This document shows, in pieces, positions 1-9,013 of a DNA stretch of 40,279 nt. Every line of letters begins with the position of its first letter. Positions within the stretch are counted from its first letter, which is position 1. A program made the translations under genes and the position numbers. The notes under the pieces were generated by a model. The model was given only the letters and a program-made list of their open reading frames with translations. It did not search any database and was not told the origin of the DNA. The DNA comes from Ardenticatenaceae bacterium. Lineage in GTDB: Bacteria > Chloroflexota > Anaerolineae > Promineifilales > Promineifilaceae. The stretch spans positions 1-40,279 of the forward strand of contig WYBM01000075.1 in assembly GCA_011525915.1 (NCBI GenBank), written 5' to 3'.

Positions 1-1142
1 CGCTGGACAATGTGCGCCTGAGCCGGCCCAGTGGGGCCACCATCCAGCGCAGCACCTATGGGGTGGCCGGCCAGATGGTGGCCACCCGGGTCAGTGGTGA
101 CCCGGTGGGTGGCAACAACGGCCTGTTCTACTTCTATGGCGACCATCTGGGCAGCAGCCGGCTGTTGGTGACCAGCAGCAATGGGGTGGTGGCCGGCAGC
201 CGCACCTGGTACCTGCCCTTTGGCGGCTACCGCCCCAGCGCCACCCCCCCGACGCAAACCATCTCTGACCGGGACTTCACCGGCCAGAAGGAGAACCGGG
301 AGCTGGGGTTGTTGTACTATAATGCTCGTTTTTATGTGCCGGGCATCGGCCGTTTTGCCTCTGCCGATACCATCGTCCCCAACCCTGCTAACCCGCAGAG
401 TTTTAACCGTTATAGTTATGTCCTCAATCGGCCTCTTGGCTTCACCGACCCGACGGGGCATCGAGAATGTGAATTTGATGATTATTGTGGGCCCCCACCT
501 AGAATTCCTTCTCAACCACCTGCTCCATTGAGGACACCCATTGAAGTTGAAGATTGGGAAAAACAACTGCTTGCGATAGCAGCATTTGTCGAAATGCATG
601 GACACGGTAACGAACAGGCAGTAGCAATAGTTTGGGTTGCGCTTAATCGAACAGCAGGAATAAATCCACTAGCAGGAGGCTCTTTTCATCCTAACCGTAA
701 TTTTAGTGAGACAAGTCTGATTGCCGGCTACGTGCTAAGTTCAGGACAGTTTGCTATAGGTCAGGTTATATCAGAAAACTACGGCTTGCTAGAGATAGGA
801 AATTACAATAACTGGGAAACATCAGGGGATATGACAGTTCAGGAAGTTGTTGCACAAAGTTATGAGAGTTTAAATAACTTTTATCACGGCGATGTAGATA
901 CTATCTTAGAGGTAGTAAATGAAGTAATCGATGATTACAATTCAGGAAGACCAGATCCAACAGGTGGATCAGTGTTCTATGGTCATATTGAACCTCAAAA
1001 AGAGCAAACGCTTATGGCAAATCTACAGGATTATGCGGAGAGCCTAAACGTCTCTCATGAATTTGAATATAGGTTTTTCAGGAGTGAAAGGCTAAACAAT
1101 CCTATTTCCCTTATAGTCAACAACCTGACATTTGCTCCATAA
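1..1142 (+). CDS. RHS repeat-associated core protein, 3' part, with SleB-like C-terminal domain
   Basis: The reading frame is open from base 3 at the window edge, so this is the 3' end of a longer RHS/YD-repeat protein. Bases 150-460 encode the classic RHS core: DHLGSSR, then TGQKENRELGLLYYNARFY, then GRFASAD and a final FTDPTGH. RHS shells encase a variable C-terminal toxin, and the sequence changes character just after the core: GC drops sharply near base 460. The C-terminal part (about 230 residues) has the layout of SleB/Hydrolase_2 peptidoglycan hydrolases. It shows a Glu (bases 591-593) in a segment resembling the catalytic-Glu helix, then AVAIVWVALNR, then GQFAIG, and late on DPTGGSVFYGH. 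The core is certain. The hydrolase assignment rests on motif resemblance and could be wrong. The next gene, a lipoprotein, is a plausible immunity partner. Confidence 0.85.
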   Translation, partial: LDNVRLSRPSGATIQRSTYGVAGQMVATRVSGDPVGGNNGLFYFYGDHLGSSRLLVTSSNGVVAGSRTWYLPFGGYRPSATPPTQTISDRDFTGQKENRELGLLYYNARFYVPGIGRFASADTIVPNPANPQSFNRYSYVLNRPLGFTDPTGHRECEFDDYCGPPPRIPSQPPAPLRTPIEVEDWEKQLLAIAAFVEMHGHGNEQAVAIVWVALNRTAGINPLAGGSFHPNRNFSETSLIAGYVLSSGQFAIGQVISENYGLLEIGNYNNWETSGDMTVQEVVAQSYESLNNFYHGDVDTILEVVNEVIDDYNSGRPDPTGGSVFYGHIEPQKEQTLMANLQDYAESLNVSHEFEYRFFRSERLNNPISLIVNNLTFAP

Positions 1143-1175
1143 CAGCATGTCTCAGCTTTCATAAGGAAAAAAGCT

Positions 1176-2597
1176 ATGTGCAATGTATATGATCAACTAA
1201 TGAAAGGTTTCAAAAGCTTTTCAGTTTGCAAGCCAGTGACTTTTTTAACATCCCTCGTTCTCTGGGTATGTGTTTTGATTGTGCTTGGTGCTTGTGTTCC
1301 AACATCACAGACGGGCAATCCACCGACAATGAGTGATGATCCTGAATTACAGAATGATATGACACTTAATGCCCCCTCTGAGGAGGGGACATCGGAAGTA
1401 AGAACTCCTTTGTTAACACCTGTAATGGCTACGCAGCTAACACAGGTACTAAATGAATCCTCTCTTACAGAGACGCCTCCAACAGAGATACCTGAACCCA
1501 TTTTAGAAACAGAGGTTATTAGTTTGACGGTAGCACCAACCCCTTTGTCAGAAGGGCAAAACGTGTCAGGCAAGTTATTTGTGTTTGACTCAACTGGCAT
1601 TCGACAAATATCTCTTGTGGATAATACGTCCGAATATCTTTTAACGGCACAAAATGATTGGCTTGACTGGGGCGCACGATTTGCTCAAAACGAAAAGTAT
1701 CTGGCTTATTGGATAAAGGCTGATCTCTCTACTGAACTATGGGTTACTTCGTTATTGCATTGGCAGCCAGAGCGTGTATTAGAAATAGATGATGTAGAAT
1801 ATGATTTTGCAACACCGTTATGGGGAGTCAATGACCGTTACTTACTATTAGATTTAGCTATTTTGGATAAGTCAGGTCCTCTTGAAGACGTCAAAACGAT
1901 CAGAACCTATGTGATAGATATGGAGACAAGAGAACTGGTGAATCAATCATACTGGCCGGGTAACTGTGCTATTCTGGCTACTTCACCGCAAACAGCAAAA
2001 TTGGCTTTATGGTGTTATATGGCAGAAGAAGAAACCAGTTTGCGGGAGTTTTTGGTTCTTGAATCTGAAGGGATACCTTGGACCACACAACTATCTCCTG
2101 AATCTCTAACTAATAACTGTCTCATTTTGGCCACATGCGCATGGTCCCAAGATAATCGGTTCGTAGCATTTGTCGCTACGGAACATTATCCAGAGTCATT
2201 GTTTTACGCCGAAGTAAGTGATCCTCTGCCTATCCAAGTAAATGATAAACAAACGGAGAGCTACAGTTTTCCGGGTTGGTCACCAGATAGTCAGCTTCTC
2301 TACTATTCAGGCGTATGTGTAGACGGAACCATACAATGTCCAAATGTTGCATCTGTTACTGATCAAGAGGTTGTATGGCGTGCTAAAAATAACTCCAATC
2401 AAGGAGATTTCGGAATTATCTCTGTAGATCATGCCGTTTGGTCCCCAGATAGTCTTTATCTTGCTATGCCGGTGCTAGGTGGCGCAAATGCTGACGAGCA
2501 GATACTCATAATTAGTGTCATGACACAAGCTGAGGTGTTAAGACTGCCTAATATGGGCAGCAAGATATTGGACTTGGTTTGGCTAGGAGATCAATAG
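1176..2597 (+). CDS. Lipoprotein with WD40-like (PD40/TolB-type) beta-propeller
   Basis: 473 residues. The start at 1176 is preceded by AAGGA with 8-base spacing. A hydrophobic stretch ends in the lipobox VLGAC, with the lipidated Cys at about residue 40, followed by a Thr/Ser/Pro/Glu-rich linker (residues 45-125). The rest carries repeated propeller blades with the signatures WGARFAQNEKYLAYW, WSQDNRFVAF, WSPDSQLLYY and WSPDSLYLAMP, typical of PD40/TolB-like folds. It should sit on the outer face of the cytoplasmic membrane. It lies 33 bases after the RHS gene, has the same low GC as the RHS tip and contains no ACGGCCGT octamer, so the two probably arrived together. If the RHS tip attacks peptidoglycan, a surface lipoprotein is a sensible immunity candidate, but no known immunity family is recognised. 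Confidence 0.75.
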   Translation: MCNVYDQLMKGFKSFSVCKPVTFLTSLVLWVCVLIVLGACVPTSQTGNPPTMSDDPELQNDMTLNAPSEEGTSEVRTPLLTPVMATQLTQVLNESSLTETPPTEIPEPILETEVISLTVAPTPLSEGQNVSGKLFVFDSTGIRQISLVDNTSEYLLTAQNDWLDWGARFAQNEKYLAYWIKADLSTELWVTSLLHWQPERVLEIDDVEYDFATPLWGVNDRYLLLDLAILDKSGPLEDVKTIRTYVIDMETRELVNQSYWPGNCAILATSPQTAKLALWCYMAEEETSLREFLVLESEGIPWTTQLSPESLTNNCLILATCAWSQDNRFVAFVATEHYPESLFYAEVSDPLPIQVNDKQTESYSFPGWSPDSQLLYYSGVCVDGTIQCPNVASVTDQEVVWRAKNNSNQGDFGIISVDHAVWSPDSLYLAMPVLGGANADEQILIISVMTQAEVLRLPNMGSKILDLVWLGDQ

Positions 2598-2705
2598 ATT
2601 GTTGCTCTGTGAAATGATCTTCTTCATGTTACTTGCCTGCACCTGAACCACACCTTTGCCAGACGTTAGACAGCAGACAGCGGCTAATGAACAGATAAAC
2701 GGTGG

Positions 2706-2884
2706 CGATACGGCCGTCGCCCAGCAAAAAGGTAGTAGATGGGGTAACGGCCGTCCATCCAGCAAACCCCGCAGTGGATGCAAAGGATTGGGTGTACGGC
2801 CGTCCCCCACCCTCAAATGAGCAGAAGGTAGACGGCCGCGACACCCTTTCCAGCGGTTGCGCTATCACCGTTGGTTCGGCCCAC
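2706..2884. repeat. Octamer-rich intergenic repeat, copy A
   Basis: The 340 bases between the lipoprotein gene and the IS hold no convincing gene. They contain a unit of about 180 bases with ACGGCCGT at 2710, 2741, 2794 and 2883. It recurs in the same orientation at about 4671-4857. Shared blocks include AAAAAGGTAGTAGATGGGGT, CCGTCCATCC and CAAACCCCGCA, and the tail around CCTTTCCAG and GGTTACGCTATC-like sequence. Identity is roughly three quarters by eye, so this is an old duplication and not part of the IS. Confidence 0.7.
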
Positions 2885-2937
2885 GGCCGTCGCCCAACCA
2901 AGAGCATCACGGATAAAGCGTGAATAAATGGGTAGCG

Positions 2938-4666
2938 CCCACATTCCGCAGTGAAAAAGTGAGGAAAAAAACAATTTTGAAGTATCCTCGAAAACATGGA
3001 TACAACAGCCGTAGAATACGACACGCAACGTTTGGATCATTTGGGAATTGTGGCCGGGATTTGCCACGAAATCGGATTAGTTAACACGATAGATGAGATG
3101 TTGCCGACGCCATCAGGACGCAAAGTTAGTTGTGGTCAGGCTACCCTGGCTATGGTGCTCAATGGACTGGGCTTTACGGGTCGAGCCCTGTATCTGATGC
3201 CAGAGTACCTGGAAAACAAACCAGTAGACTTGCTTATTGATGACGCGTTGACAGCCAGTGATTTCAACGATGACACCTTAGGGCGAGCCCTGGACGAATT
3301 GTTCCAGGCTGGCATCACCGAGTTATTTGCCCAAGTGGCCCAAAACGCCGTGACCACCTATCAGCTAGATGTTGCTTTGGCCCATACCGACACCAGCAGT
3401 TTCAGTTTGAGTGGGCAGTACGAATCGGAGGTGGCGCAAGAAGCCGAAGCCGTGCGCGGGGCTGTCAAAATCACGCATGGCTACGCCAAAGACCATCGCC
3501 CTGATTTGAAACAGGTGGTTGTGACGCTCATCACCAGCCAAAAGGGGCGGATACCGCTCTGGTTAGAGGCTTTAGATGGTAACAGCAGCGACAAAACCTC
3601 CTTCCGCCAGACGGTTGATGCCTATTGTCGTCATCTGGCAGCAGACGAGGCAATGCCCTGGTTTGTTCTGGACAGTGCGGCTTATACAGCCGACAATATC
3701 GCCCATTGGGGTACAACGAAACGCTGGATAACCCGCGTGCCGGAAACAATCACGGAAGCCACAACGGCCTTACAATCCGTGACAACCGAGACTATGACCG
3801 ACCTGGGCCAAGGGTATGCCCTTCAGGCCACAAGCAGTCAGTATGGCGGAGTCAGGCAGCGCTGGTTGCTCGTTCATTCTGACAAAGCAGCGCTGCGGGA
3901 GGGCAACCAATTAGACAAGCGGGTGGCTAAGGCGGCTGTTCAAGCAGAAAAGGCCGTCAAAGCCCTCAACAACCAGACGTTTGCCTGTGAAGCAGATGCC
4001 CGTAAGGCGGTAGCCAAAGTGACCAAGAAACTGACATGGCATCAGCTAAGAGCCACCTATCACCCGAGGGAGAAGTACCCCCATCGTGGCCGTCCCCCAA
4101 AAGGAGCCACACGGCAGGTTGTGGGGTGGCAAGTCAAGGCGACTTGTCAAGTTAACGACGAACAACTTAGCCAAGCACACAAAGGGTTAGGTCGTTTCTT
4201 GTTAGCCACCAACGAGTTGGACACCGAACGCTTGCCGGACGAAAAGATTCTCGACCATTACAAGGAGCAGGCCACCACCGTCGAGCGTGGGTTCCGCTTT
4301 CTCAAGGACCCCCTCTTTTTCGCCGACAGCCTGTTTCTCAAAAGTCCAGCCCGTATCATGGCCATGGTCATGATCATGGGTTTGTGCTTGTTGATTTACG
4401 CCCTGGCCGAATGGCGCATACGCCAACAGTTGCAAGCGCAAAATCAGACCATTCCTGACCAGAAAGGAAAGCCAACCCAAACACCGACCATGCGTCGAGT
4501 TGCGCAGATGTTTGAAGGCGTTGACCTGCTCGTTATTCGCCAGGGCACACAGATTATCGAGCGGCGGATTCTTAAGTTGACGCCTGTCAGATTGCAACTG
4601 ATTCGTCTATTGGGACCGGCTGTTCAAAATTGTTATGTAGTCGATTTTTAAGGTGCGGAATGTGGG
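2938..4666 (+). mobile_element. IS1634-family insertion sequence, complete
   Basis: 1729 bases. The terminal inverted repeats are perfect over 13 bases: CCCACATTCCGCA at 2938-2950 and TGCGGAATGTGGG at 4654-4666. The flanking 6-base direct repeat GTAGCG (2932-2937 and 4667-4672) looks like the target duplication, which fits this family. A single full-length transposase gene fills the element. It sits between the two copies of the octamer-rich repeat and itself contains no ACGGCCGT, consistent with a recent arrival from another background. Confidence 0.9.
2996..4651 (+). CDS. IS1634-family transposase (DUF4277 plus DDE domain)
   Basis: 551 residues, intact. The N-terminus (LDHLGIVAGICHEIGLVNTI, then GQATLAMVLNGLGF, then LNDD-like FNDDTLGRALDEL) is the DUF4277 region that typifies IS1634 transposases. 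The DDE-type catalytic core follows. Likely acidic residues are in AHTDTSSFSL and FVLDSAAYT, and the C-terminal motif is Y-K-E-(x5)-E-R-G-F-R-F-L-K, a YREK-type signature around 4255-4310. A Lys/Arg-rich stretch lies between the second acidic residue and this motif. The length is typical for the family and no frameshift is seen, so the element may be active. The start codon lies 58 bases inside the left end. No passenger gene is present. Confidence 0.92.
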   Translation: MDTTAVEYDTQRLDHLGIVAGICHEIGLVNTIDEMLPTPSGRKVSCGQATLAMVLNGLGFTGRALYLMPEYLENKPVDLLIDDALTASDFNDDTLGRALDELFQAGITELFAQVAQNAVTTYQLDVALAHTDTSSFSLSGQYESEVAQEAEAVRGAVKITHGYAKDHRPDLKQVVVTLITSQKGRIPLWLEALDGNSSDKTSFRQTVDAYCRHLAADEAMPWFVLDSAAYTADNIAHWGTTKRWITRVPETITEATTALQSVTTETMTDLGQGYALQATSSQYGGVRQRWLLVHSDKAALREGNQLDKRVAKAAVQAEKAVKALNNQTFACEADARKAVAKVTKKLTWHQLRATYHPREKYPHRGRPPKGATRQVVGWQVKATCQVNDEQLSQAHKGLGRFLLATNELDTERLPDEKILDHYKEQATTVERGFRFLKDPLFFADSLFLKSPARIMAMVMIMGLCLLIYALAEWRIRQQLQAQNQTIPDQKGKPTQTPTMRRVAQMFEGVDLLVIRQGTQIIERRILKLTPVRLQLIRLLGPAVQNCYVVDF

Positions 4667-4670
4667 GTAG

Positions 4671-4857
4671 CGGGACGGCCGTCTGCCAACAAAAAGGTAG
4701 TAGATGGGGTCACGGCCGTCCATCCAACAAACCCCGCAACGGATGAAAAGCGGATAAACGGATGCGGGGACGGCCGTCGCCCATCCTCCAACAAGCAAGG
4801 GATAGACAACCGTGGCAACCTTTCCAGTGGTTACGCTATCGCGTTGGTCTGGCACAC
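4671..4857. repeat. Octamer-rich intergenic repeat, copy B
   Basis: Second copy of the unit at 2706-2884, in the same orientation, starting at the right target duplication of the IS. It carries ACGGCCGT at about 4675, 4711 and 4770. Bases 4667-5054 contain no convincing gene. Besides this repeat and the short duplication at 4859-4895, I see nothing recognisable there. Confidence 0.7.
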
Positions 4858-4858
4858 G

Positions 4859-4895
4859 ACAAAGCTAAAAGCGCTTCTCTGTTAAGCTGGTAAAA
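4859..4895. repeat. 37-bp duplicate of a segment of the FAD-oxidase gene
   Basis: Bases 4859-4895 match 5150-5186 with a single mismatch. The second copy lies inside the FAD-linked oxidase gene near its 3' end and encodes the residues QLNREALLALYG on the minus strand. The intergenic copy is therefore a detached fragment of that gene lying about 160 bases past its stop codon, probably left by a small duplication or rearrangement. Confidence 0.8.
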
Positions 4896-5054
4896 TTTGA
4901 ACTGGTCTGAGTGGCAATTGTATTTGCCAGGGTAGCCCTACCGCCAAACCTGCGCCCACCCGCCCCGCCATCCCCCCGTCCCCCTAGGTGGGTGAATAAT
5001 GTAATGTCCTGGCTAAGGAACTGGCCTTACCAGCAGTCAGTATCAGGCCTGGAG

Positions 5055-6407
5055 TCATCTTATTTTATGGAAAGAGGTGTTTGCGTTTAGTAGATAACAT
5101 GGATCAACCTGATCTTTCAAGGCCAGCAATGTTTCATATGCACGGCCGTACAAAGCCAAAAGCGCTTCTCTGTTAAGCTGGTAAAAACCGTGGAGGTAGG
5201 GACGGCCGTGGAAGGCAAACGCCTTTTCCTGTGTCCGGGCACAAATATCTTGGGCCATAGATTTCCCTTCTAGATCTGTTTCAGAGACAGTACAGTACAC
5301 ACCAACGCTGTAAAAGAATGGCGTCGCTGCCGGTAAAGCCGCCGGTGAAAGTGGGAACCGGCCGCTTGTTTCTGTGGTACGTATCACCAGGACATATATC
5401 GCCCAAATATAGGGAGATAACGAGCGGTCTCTTACCAGCGTGTCCAGATAGGCCAAAAAGCCCACGAACCCCTCAAAGTCAAAGAAGTAATCTGACCACA
5501 AACGCATGTGAGTGGGCTGCTCCTGAAGCCACTGTCCCTGAATAGCATGTGACCAGAAGGGAAAATCTGCCACCGGCCGCATACCTAATTGGAACTCCGG
5601 GTATGCCTCTGGATGCCATTTTTCATGGGATTTATCGTCATCATCCAGGCCAAATACGGAGGTGACCTGCCCCCGCATCCGGACCGCCTGAAAGAAATCA
5701 GGCAACGGCCGTTTCATCGCTTGCATCCAGACGATTGATTCGGCCAGGGCTGCCAGGTTGCGATGCCCATAGATGTATATCCGGGATTGCTTTCGGTAGG
5801 GAATGGTTCGGAGAACGGCAGTTTCGATGACCCCCACCTGCCCCAAACCGGCCAGGCTGAAGCGAAACAGATCGGCGTTTTCCTCAGGCGAACACCAGCG
5901 CGCAGAGCCATCCGGCAGGATTAAGCGCAGCTTCTCCACCTGGTCGATTTGCATCCCATGCACCAGGGATCGCACACCGATGCCGCCCACGGACAAGGTG
6001 CCACCGACCGATAGGTTTAAGTAATCGGTGTGAACAGGGAAGGCACGGCCGTGATCGTTGAGTTCTTTTTCTAGCTGGCCCCAACGAGTTCTGGCAGACA
6101 CTTCGACACGATAATCATCCAGCCGTTTGTACTGGGCCTGTTCGGCCAGATTCACGATTAAGATGCCGTTCTCACAGAGCGACTGCCCGTTGGAAGAATG
6201 CCCCCCTCCCCTGACGGTGACCGGTATGCGCCGGGCATTGGCCACCTGTAAGCAGTGGCGTACATCTGCTTCACAAGTTGCTTTGACGACGACTTGCGGC
6301 AAGGCATACACTTGTCGGCCGAAATCGCGGGCATAGAATGGTGCTGCACGGCCATCACAAACTTCTCCTTGAACGCCATCCCTGATTTGTTCGATGAGGC
6401 TTTTCAC
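5055..6407 (-). CDS. FAD-linked oxidase (PCMH-type FAD-binding, cytokinin dehydrogenase-like)
   Basis: 450 residues from a GTG start at 6407. The N-terminal half is a PCMH-type FAD-binding domain. It contains VRGGGHSSNGQS (residues about 65-77), whose His is the usual site of covalent flavin attachment in this superfamily, and SVGGTLSVGGIG followed by SLAGLGQVGVIETA, both resembling cytokinin-dehydrogenase-like oxidases. The C-terminal half should form the substrate domain. The substrate cannot be read from sequence. It is the last gene of the minus-strand cluster, 18 bases after the second ABC permease gene, so it is probably co-transcribed with the exporter and the quorum-sensing genes. It may modify an exported product, which is inference. 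A 37-bp piece of its 3' part is duplicated downstream. Confidence 0.85.
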   Translation of the reverse strand: MKSLIEQIRDGVQGEVCDGRAAPFYARDFGRQVYALPQVVVKATCEADVRHCLQVANARRIPVTVRGGGHSSNGQSLCENGILIVNLAEQAQYKRLDDYRVEVSARTRWGQLEKELNDHGRAFPVHTDYLNLSVGGTLSVGGIGVRSLVHGMQIDQVEKLRLILPDGSARWCSPEENADLFRFSLAGLGQVGVIETAVLRTIPYRKQSRIYIYGHRNLAALAESIVWMQAMKRPLPDFFQAVRMRGQVTSVFGLDDDDKSHEKWHPEAYPEFQLGMRPVADFPFWSHAIQGQWLQEQPTHMRLWSDYFFDFEGFVGFLAYLDTLVRDRSLSPYIWAIYVLVIRTTETSGRFPLSPAALPAATPFFYSVGVYCTVSETDLEGKSMAQDICARTQEKAFAFHGRPYLHGFYQLNREALLALYGRAYETLLALKDQVDPCYLLNANTSFHKIR

Positions 6408-6425
6408 TTTTAATCTGGCTGTGGG

Positions 6426-7235
6426 CTAATAACTGCCCAACTCGCCCCGCATTTTGGCGCGGTCGAAGCACAGGTGGAAGATGAGCAACCCGCCTATGAA
6501 GAAGACGGCCGTTTGCAGCAGAAACCAGAAAATTTGGCCGCTGTTCACCAAATGAGTCATGCCTGCCTGGTTTTGTACCTCCTGGCGTAACAGATCAATC
6601 CCCCAGGTCAGCGGAAAGATCGCTTTGAGGATGGCAAACAATGGGCCGGCGGTGTAAACGGGGATGAGGGAAATCAGCAGGGCCAGGTTGGCCAGAAGCG
6701 TCATGATGGTGACAATGCCGGCTTTGAAAATCAACGTTAATCCGGCTGCCATAAACCCGATGCCCCACATGCCCACCAATATCAGGAAGACAATAAACAG
6801 AAATGTGGGCGTAACCGGAATAACAACGCTGAATAATAGGGACATGGAAATGGCTAAGATGAGCGTTTCCGCCAGAGCGAATACAGAGCGCGTCACGGCC
6901 CGAATGATGATTTGCTGGGAGATAGAAACGCTGGATGAGAGGATGACATTTTCCAGCGTTCCCGTCCTGGCTTCAAATTCGATGGAAGACGGGATTTCGG
7001 TGATGATCGTTGCCCCCATCTTCCAGGCCAAAAAGCCAACCAGAGAGGCCAGCAGTTCATCCGGGCCAAATCTGGCCTCGTTTCTGTTGGCCACATTTTG
7101 CATGATAGCCACCAAAAGGGGAAATATAATCGCCCACATCAAGAGCGAGGAGATGGCGTTAAATCCGTAGGATTTCCAGACCAGAATTTCACGGCGCAGG
7201 TTGCCAATAAGCTGTGGATGTAGATCGGTCATCAT
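6426..7235 (-). CDS. ABC-2 type transporter permease
   Basis: About 269 residues if translation begins at the Met-Met pair at 7235/7232, which has GGAAAG upstream. The longer reading from 7283 would overlap the previous gene. It has about six hydrophobic segments and the ABC-2 pattern seen in drug, polysaccharide and bacteriocin exporters, including an early cytoplasmic stretch (NLRREILVWKSYGFN) and a loop with FEARTGTLENVILS that normally contacts the ATPase. It forms the exporter with the permease at 7255 and the ATPase at 8018. The stop of the preceding gene is 20 bases upstream. The transported substrate is unknown. Confidence 0.85.
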   Translation of the reverse strand: MMTDLHPQLIGNLRREILVWKSYGFNAISSLLMWAIIFPLLVAIMQNVANRNEARFGPDELLASLVGFLAWKMGATIITEIPSSIEFEARTGTLENVILSSSVSISQQIIIRAVTRSVFALAETLILAISMSLLFSVVIPVTPTFLFIVFLILVGMWGIGFMAAGLTLIFKAGIVTIMTLLANLALLISLIPVYTAGPLFAILKAIFPLTWGIDLLRQEVQNQAGMTHLVNSGQIFWFLLQTAVFFIGGLLIFHLCFDRAKMRGELGSY

Positions 7236-7254
7236 GCTCTTTCCACCAGCGTCC

Positions 7255-8049
7255 TTAATAATGGGCCAGAGACCCGGCGGCAAATGCTTTCTTACGCGCC
7301 CAGTTTAACACCAGGATGCCCACCAACAGGTAAACAAACGAGTTAACCAGCAACCCCAGAAATTCGACGCTGGACACAACAGCTACCAACGATTGCTCAT
7401 CCACAACCATTTGCCGGAACAGATCAACGCCGATGGACAACGGCAGGAACCGGCTCACCTCAAATAGAACAGGAATCCCCTGCAGTGGCGACATGCACCC
7501 GGTCAGGAACAAGAGGATGGTGGCGAAGGCCCCAATGAGGGTGCTGATGTTTTTATAGACCAGGTGCAGCCCCACCAGGGCTAATGTCAATCCAAATGGG
7601 CTGACGCAGGTGAGCCCATAAATAACAAGGCTGCCAGGGGTGAAACGGATGGGCAGGCCCAGGAACAAGATCATGATGACGGCGACCAGGAGAACACGCA
7701 GGCTGTAGTAAAAAAGTTGCGTCACGCCGCGGGCCGCCAATATCATCCACAAATGGCTCTTGCCCAGGTGAAGCTGCTCTAATGTGCCCCATTGGGCATC
7801 ATTGGCCACAGACGTGGTGACGTCGGCCATGATGCCGGCGGCCACCCGCCATATCAGGAACCCGGTTAGTGAGGCCAGTTGTTCGTCTTTACTGTAATTA
7901 CCGCTCGTCACCAGCTCTAAAATCCCGGTGACTAACAAAAAGGTGAAAATGAGGAACACCTGGTCAGCCACCAGTTGCACCCCATATGACCTGAGCAAGA
8001 AGGTTGTTTTTCTGAACTCAGCCTGAATAAGAGTTAGGGAGTGCCCCAT
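7255..8049 (-). CDS. ABC-2 type transporter permease
   Basis: 264 residues with about six membrane segments. It is related in layout to the next permease: both have a short N-terminal cytoplasmic helix, then a loop (SVANDAQWGTLEQLHLGKSH) corresponding to the FEARTGTLE loop of its partner. The gene starts inside the end of the ATPase gene, a 32-base overlap, indicating translational coupling. Two different permeases with one ATPase suggest a heterodimeric exporter. Its position directly after a ComP-like kinase makes export of, or resistance to, a quorum-controlled product a reasonable guess. Confidence 0.85.
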   Translation of the reverse strand: MGHSLTLIQAEFRKTTFLLRSYGVQLVADQVFLIFTFLLVTGILELVTSGNYSKDEQLASLTGFLIWRVAAGIMADVTTSVANDAQWGTLEQLHLGKSHLWMILAARGVTQLFYYSLRVLLVAVIMILFLGLPIRFTPGSLVIYGLTCVSPFGLTLALVGLHLVYKNISTLIGAFATILLFLTGCMSPLQGIPVLFEVSRFLPLSIGVDLFRQMVVDEQSLVAVVSSVEFLGLLVNSFVYLLVGILVLNWARKKAFAAGSLAHY

Positions 8050-9013
8050 CTTTTTGCCCCTTTGACCGGGTGGTTGTGAGTGATAAGAAAATTTCCTCCA
8101 GGGAAGGTTCGCGCTGGTTGACGCTTAAAATCTGGTAGTTCATACCATTGAGCAGGGTAAGCAGGTTCAGGGTCTGTTCCTGGGTTGGCTCAATCAACTG
8201 CAACACTGTACTCGTCTGTTCCCGCTCGGTGACAATAGAAGGGAATGCATCAGAGATTGCGTTCAAATCGGCCGGTGTCACCTGGTTGCGCACCTTCGCT
8301 TCGATGATTTTGCGGGTATCAAAGCGGGCCAGCAGCGATTGTGTTTCATCGTGGGCCACTTCTTGACCCTCGTGAATCACCAATAGCTTGCTGCACAACT
8401 TCTCGGCCATACGCATCATGTGTGTTGTCAGCAGCACGCCCTTCCCGCGCTTCACAAATCTAACAATGGTCTCTTCAATTTTCTGAGCGCTTTCGACATC
8501 CAATCCCAACGTGGGTTCATCCAAAATCAGGATGTCGGGATCGTGGATGAGGGCGTTAGCCAGAGCTACTTTTTGTTTCATCCCCTGGCTAAATTGGGCC
8601 ACCATTTTGTGGGCGTGTTCCTCCAAATCTAGCAGGGCGAATAGCTCGCCGGCTTTGCTATCGATCACCTGGCGCGGAACACCACGATTGGCGCCGAAAA
8701 AACGCAAATTTTCCAGGGGAGACAGCCGCCAATAGATGTTTCTGGCCCCTTCCAGCAGAACGCCCAGGTGCTGGTTGGCTTTTAACCGCTGCGATTCAAC
8801 GGCCGTGTCATACCCCATAACCCTGGCCGACCCCGATGTGGGCGTGATGAGGCCGACGGTCATCTTGATCGTCGTCGTCTTGCCGGCGCCATTTGGCCCC
8901 AAAATGCCGAAGACCTCCCCTGTATCCAGGGTAAAAGAGACGTCGGACACGGCCTGAAAGTCATTAAAACGCTTGGATAGATGGGCAACGGTGATTAAAG
9001 TTTGGTCACTCAT
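8018..9013 (-). CDS. ABC transporter ATP-binding protein (DrrA/CcmA-like)
   Basis: 331 residues. Walker A is GPNGAGKTTT with Lys45. The signature region reads FSQGMKQKVALANAL, a common variant of LSGGQ in this subfamily, followed by Walker B LILDEPTLGLD and the switch His in LLTTHMM. The last roughly 90 residues are the extra C-terminal domain found in drug and antibiotic exporter ATPases. The start codon overlaps the stop of the histidine kinase gene by 4 bases (9010-9013), so the transporter is translationally coupled to the receptor. Confidence 0.93.
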   Translation of the reverse strand: MSDQTLITVAHLSKRFNDFQAVSDVSFTLDTGEVFGILGPNGAGKTTTIKMTVGLITPTSGSARVMGYDTAVESQRLKANQHLGVLLEGARNIYWRLSPLENLRFFGANRGVPRQVIDSKAGELFALLDLEEHAHKMVAQFSQGMKQKVALANALIHDPDILILDEPTLGLDVESAQKIEETIVRFVKRGKGVLLTTHMMRMAEKLCSKLLVIHEGQEVAHDETQSLLARFDTRKIIEAKVRNQVTPADLNAISDAFPSIVTEREQTSTVLQLIEPTQEQTLNLLTLLNGMNYQILSVNQREPSLEEIFLSLTTTRSKGQKDGALPNSYSG

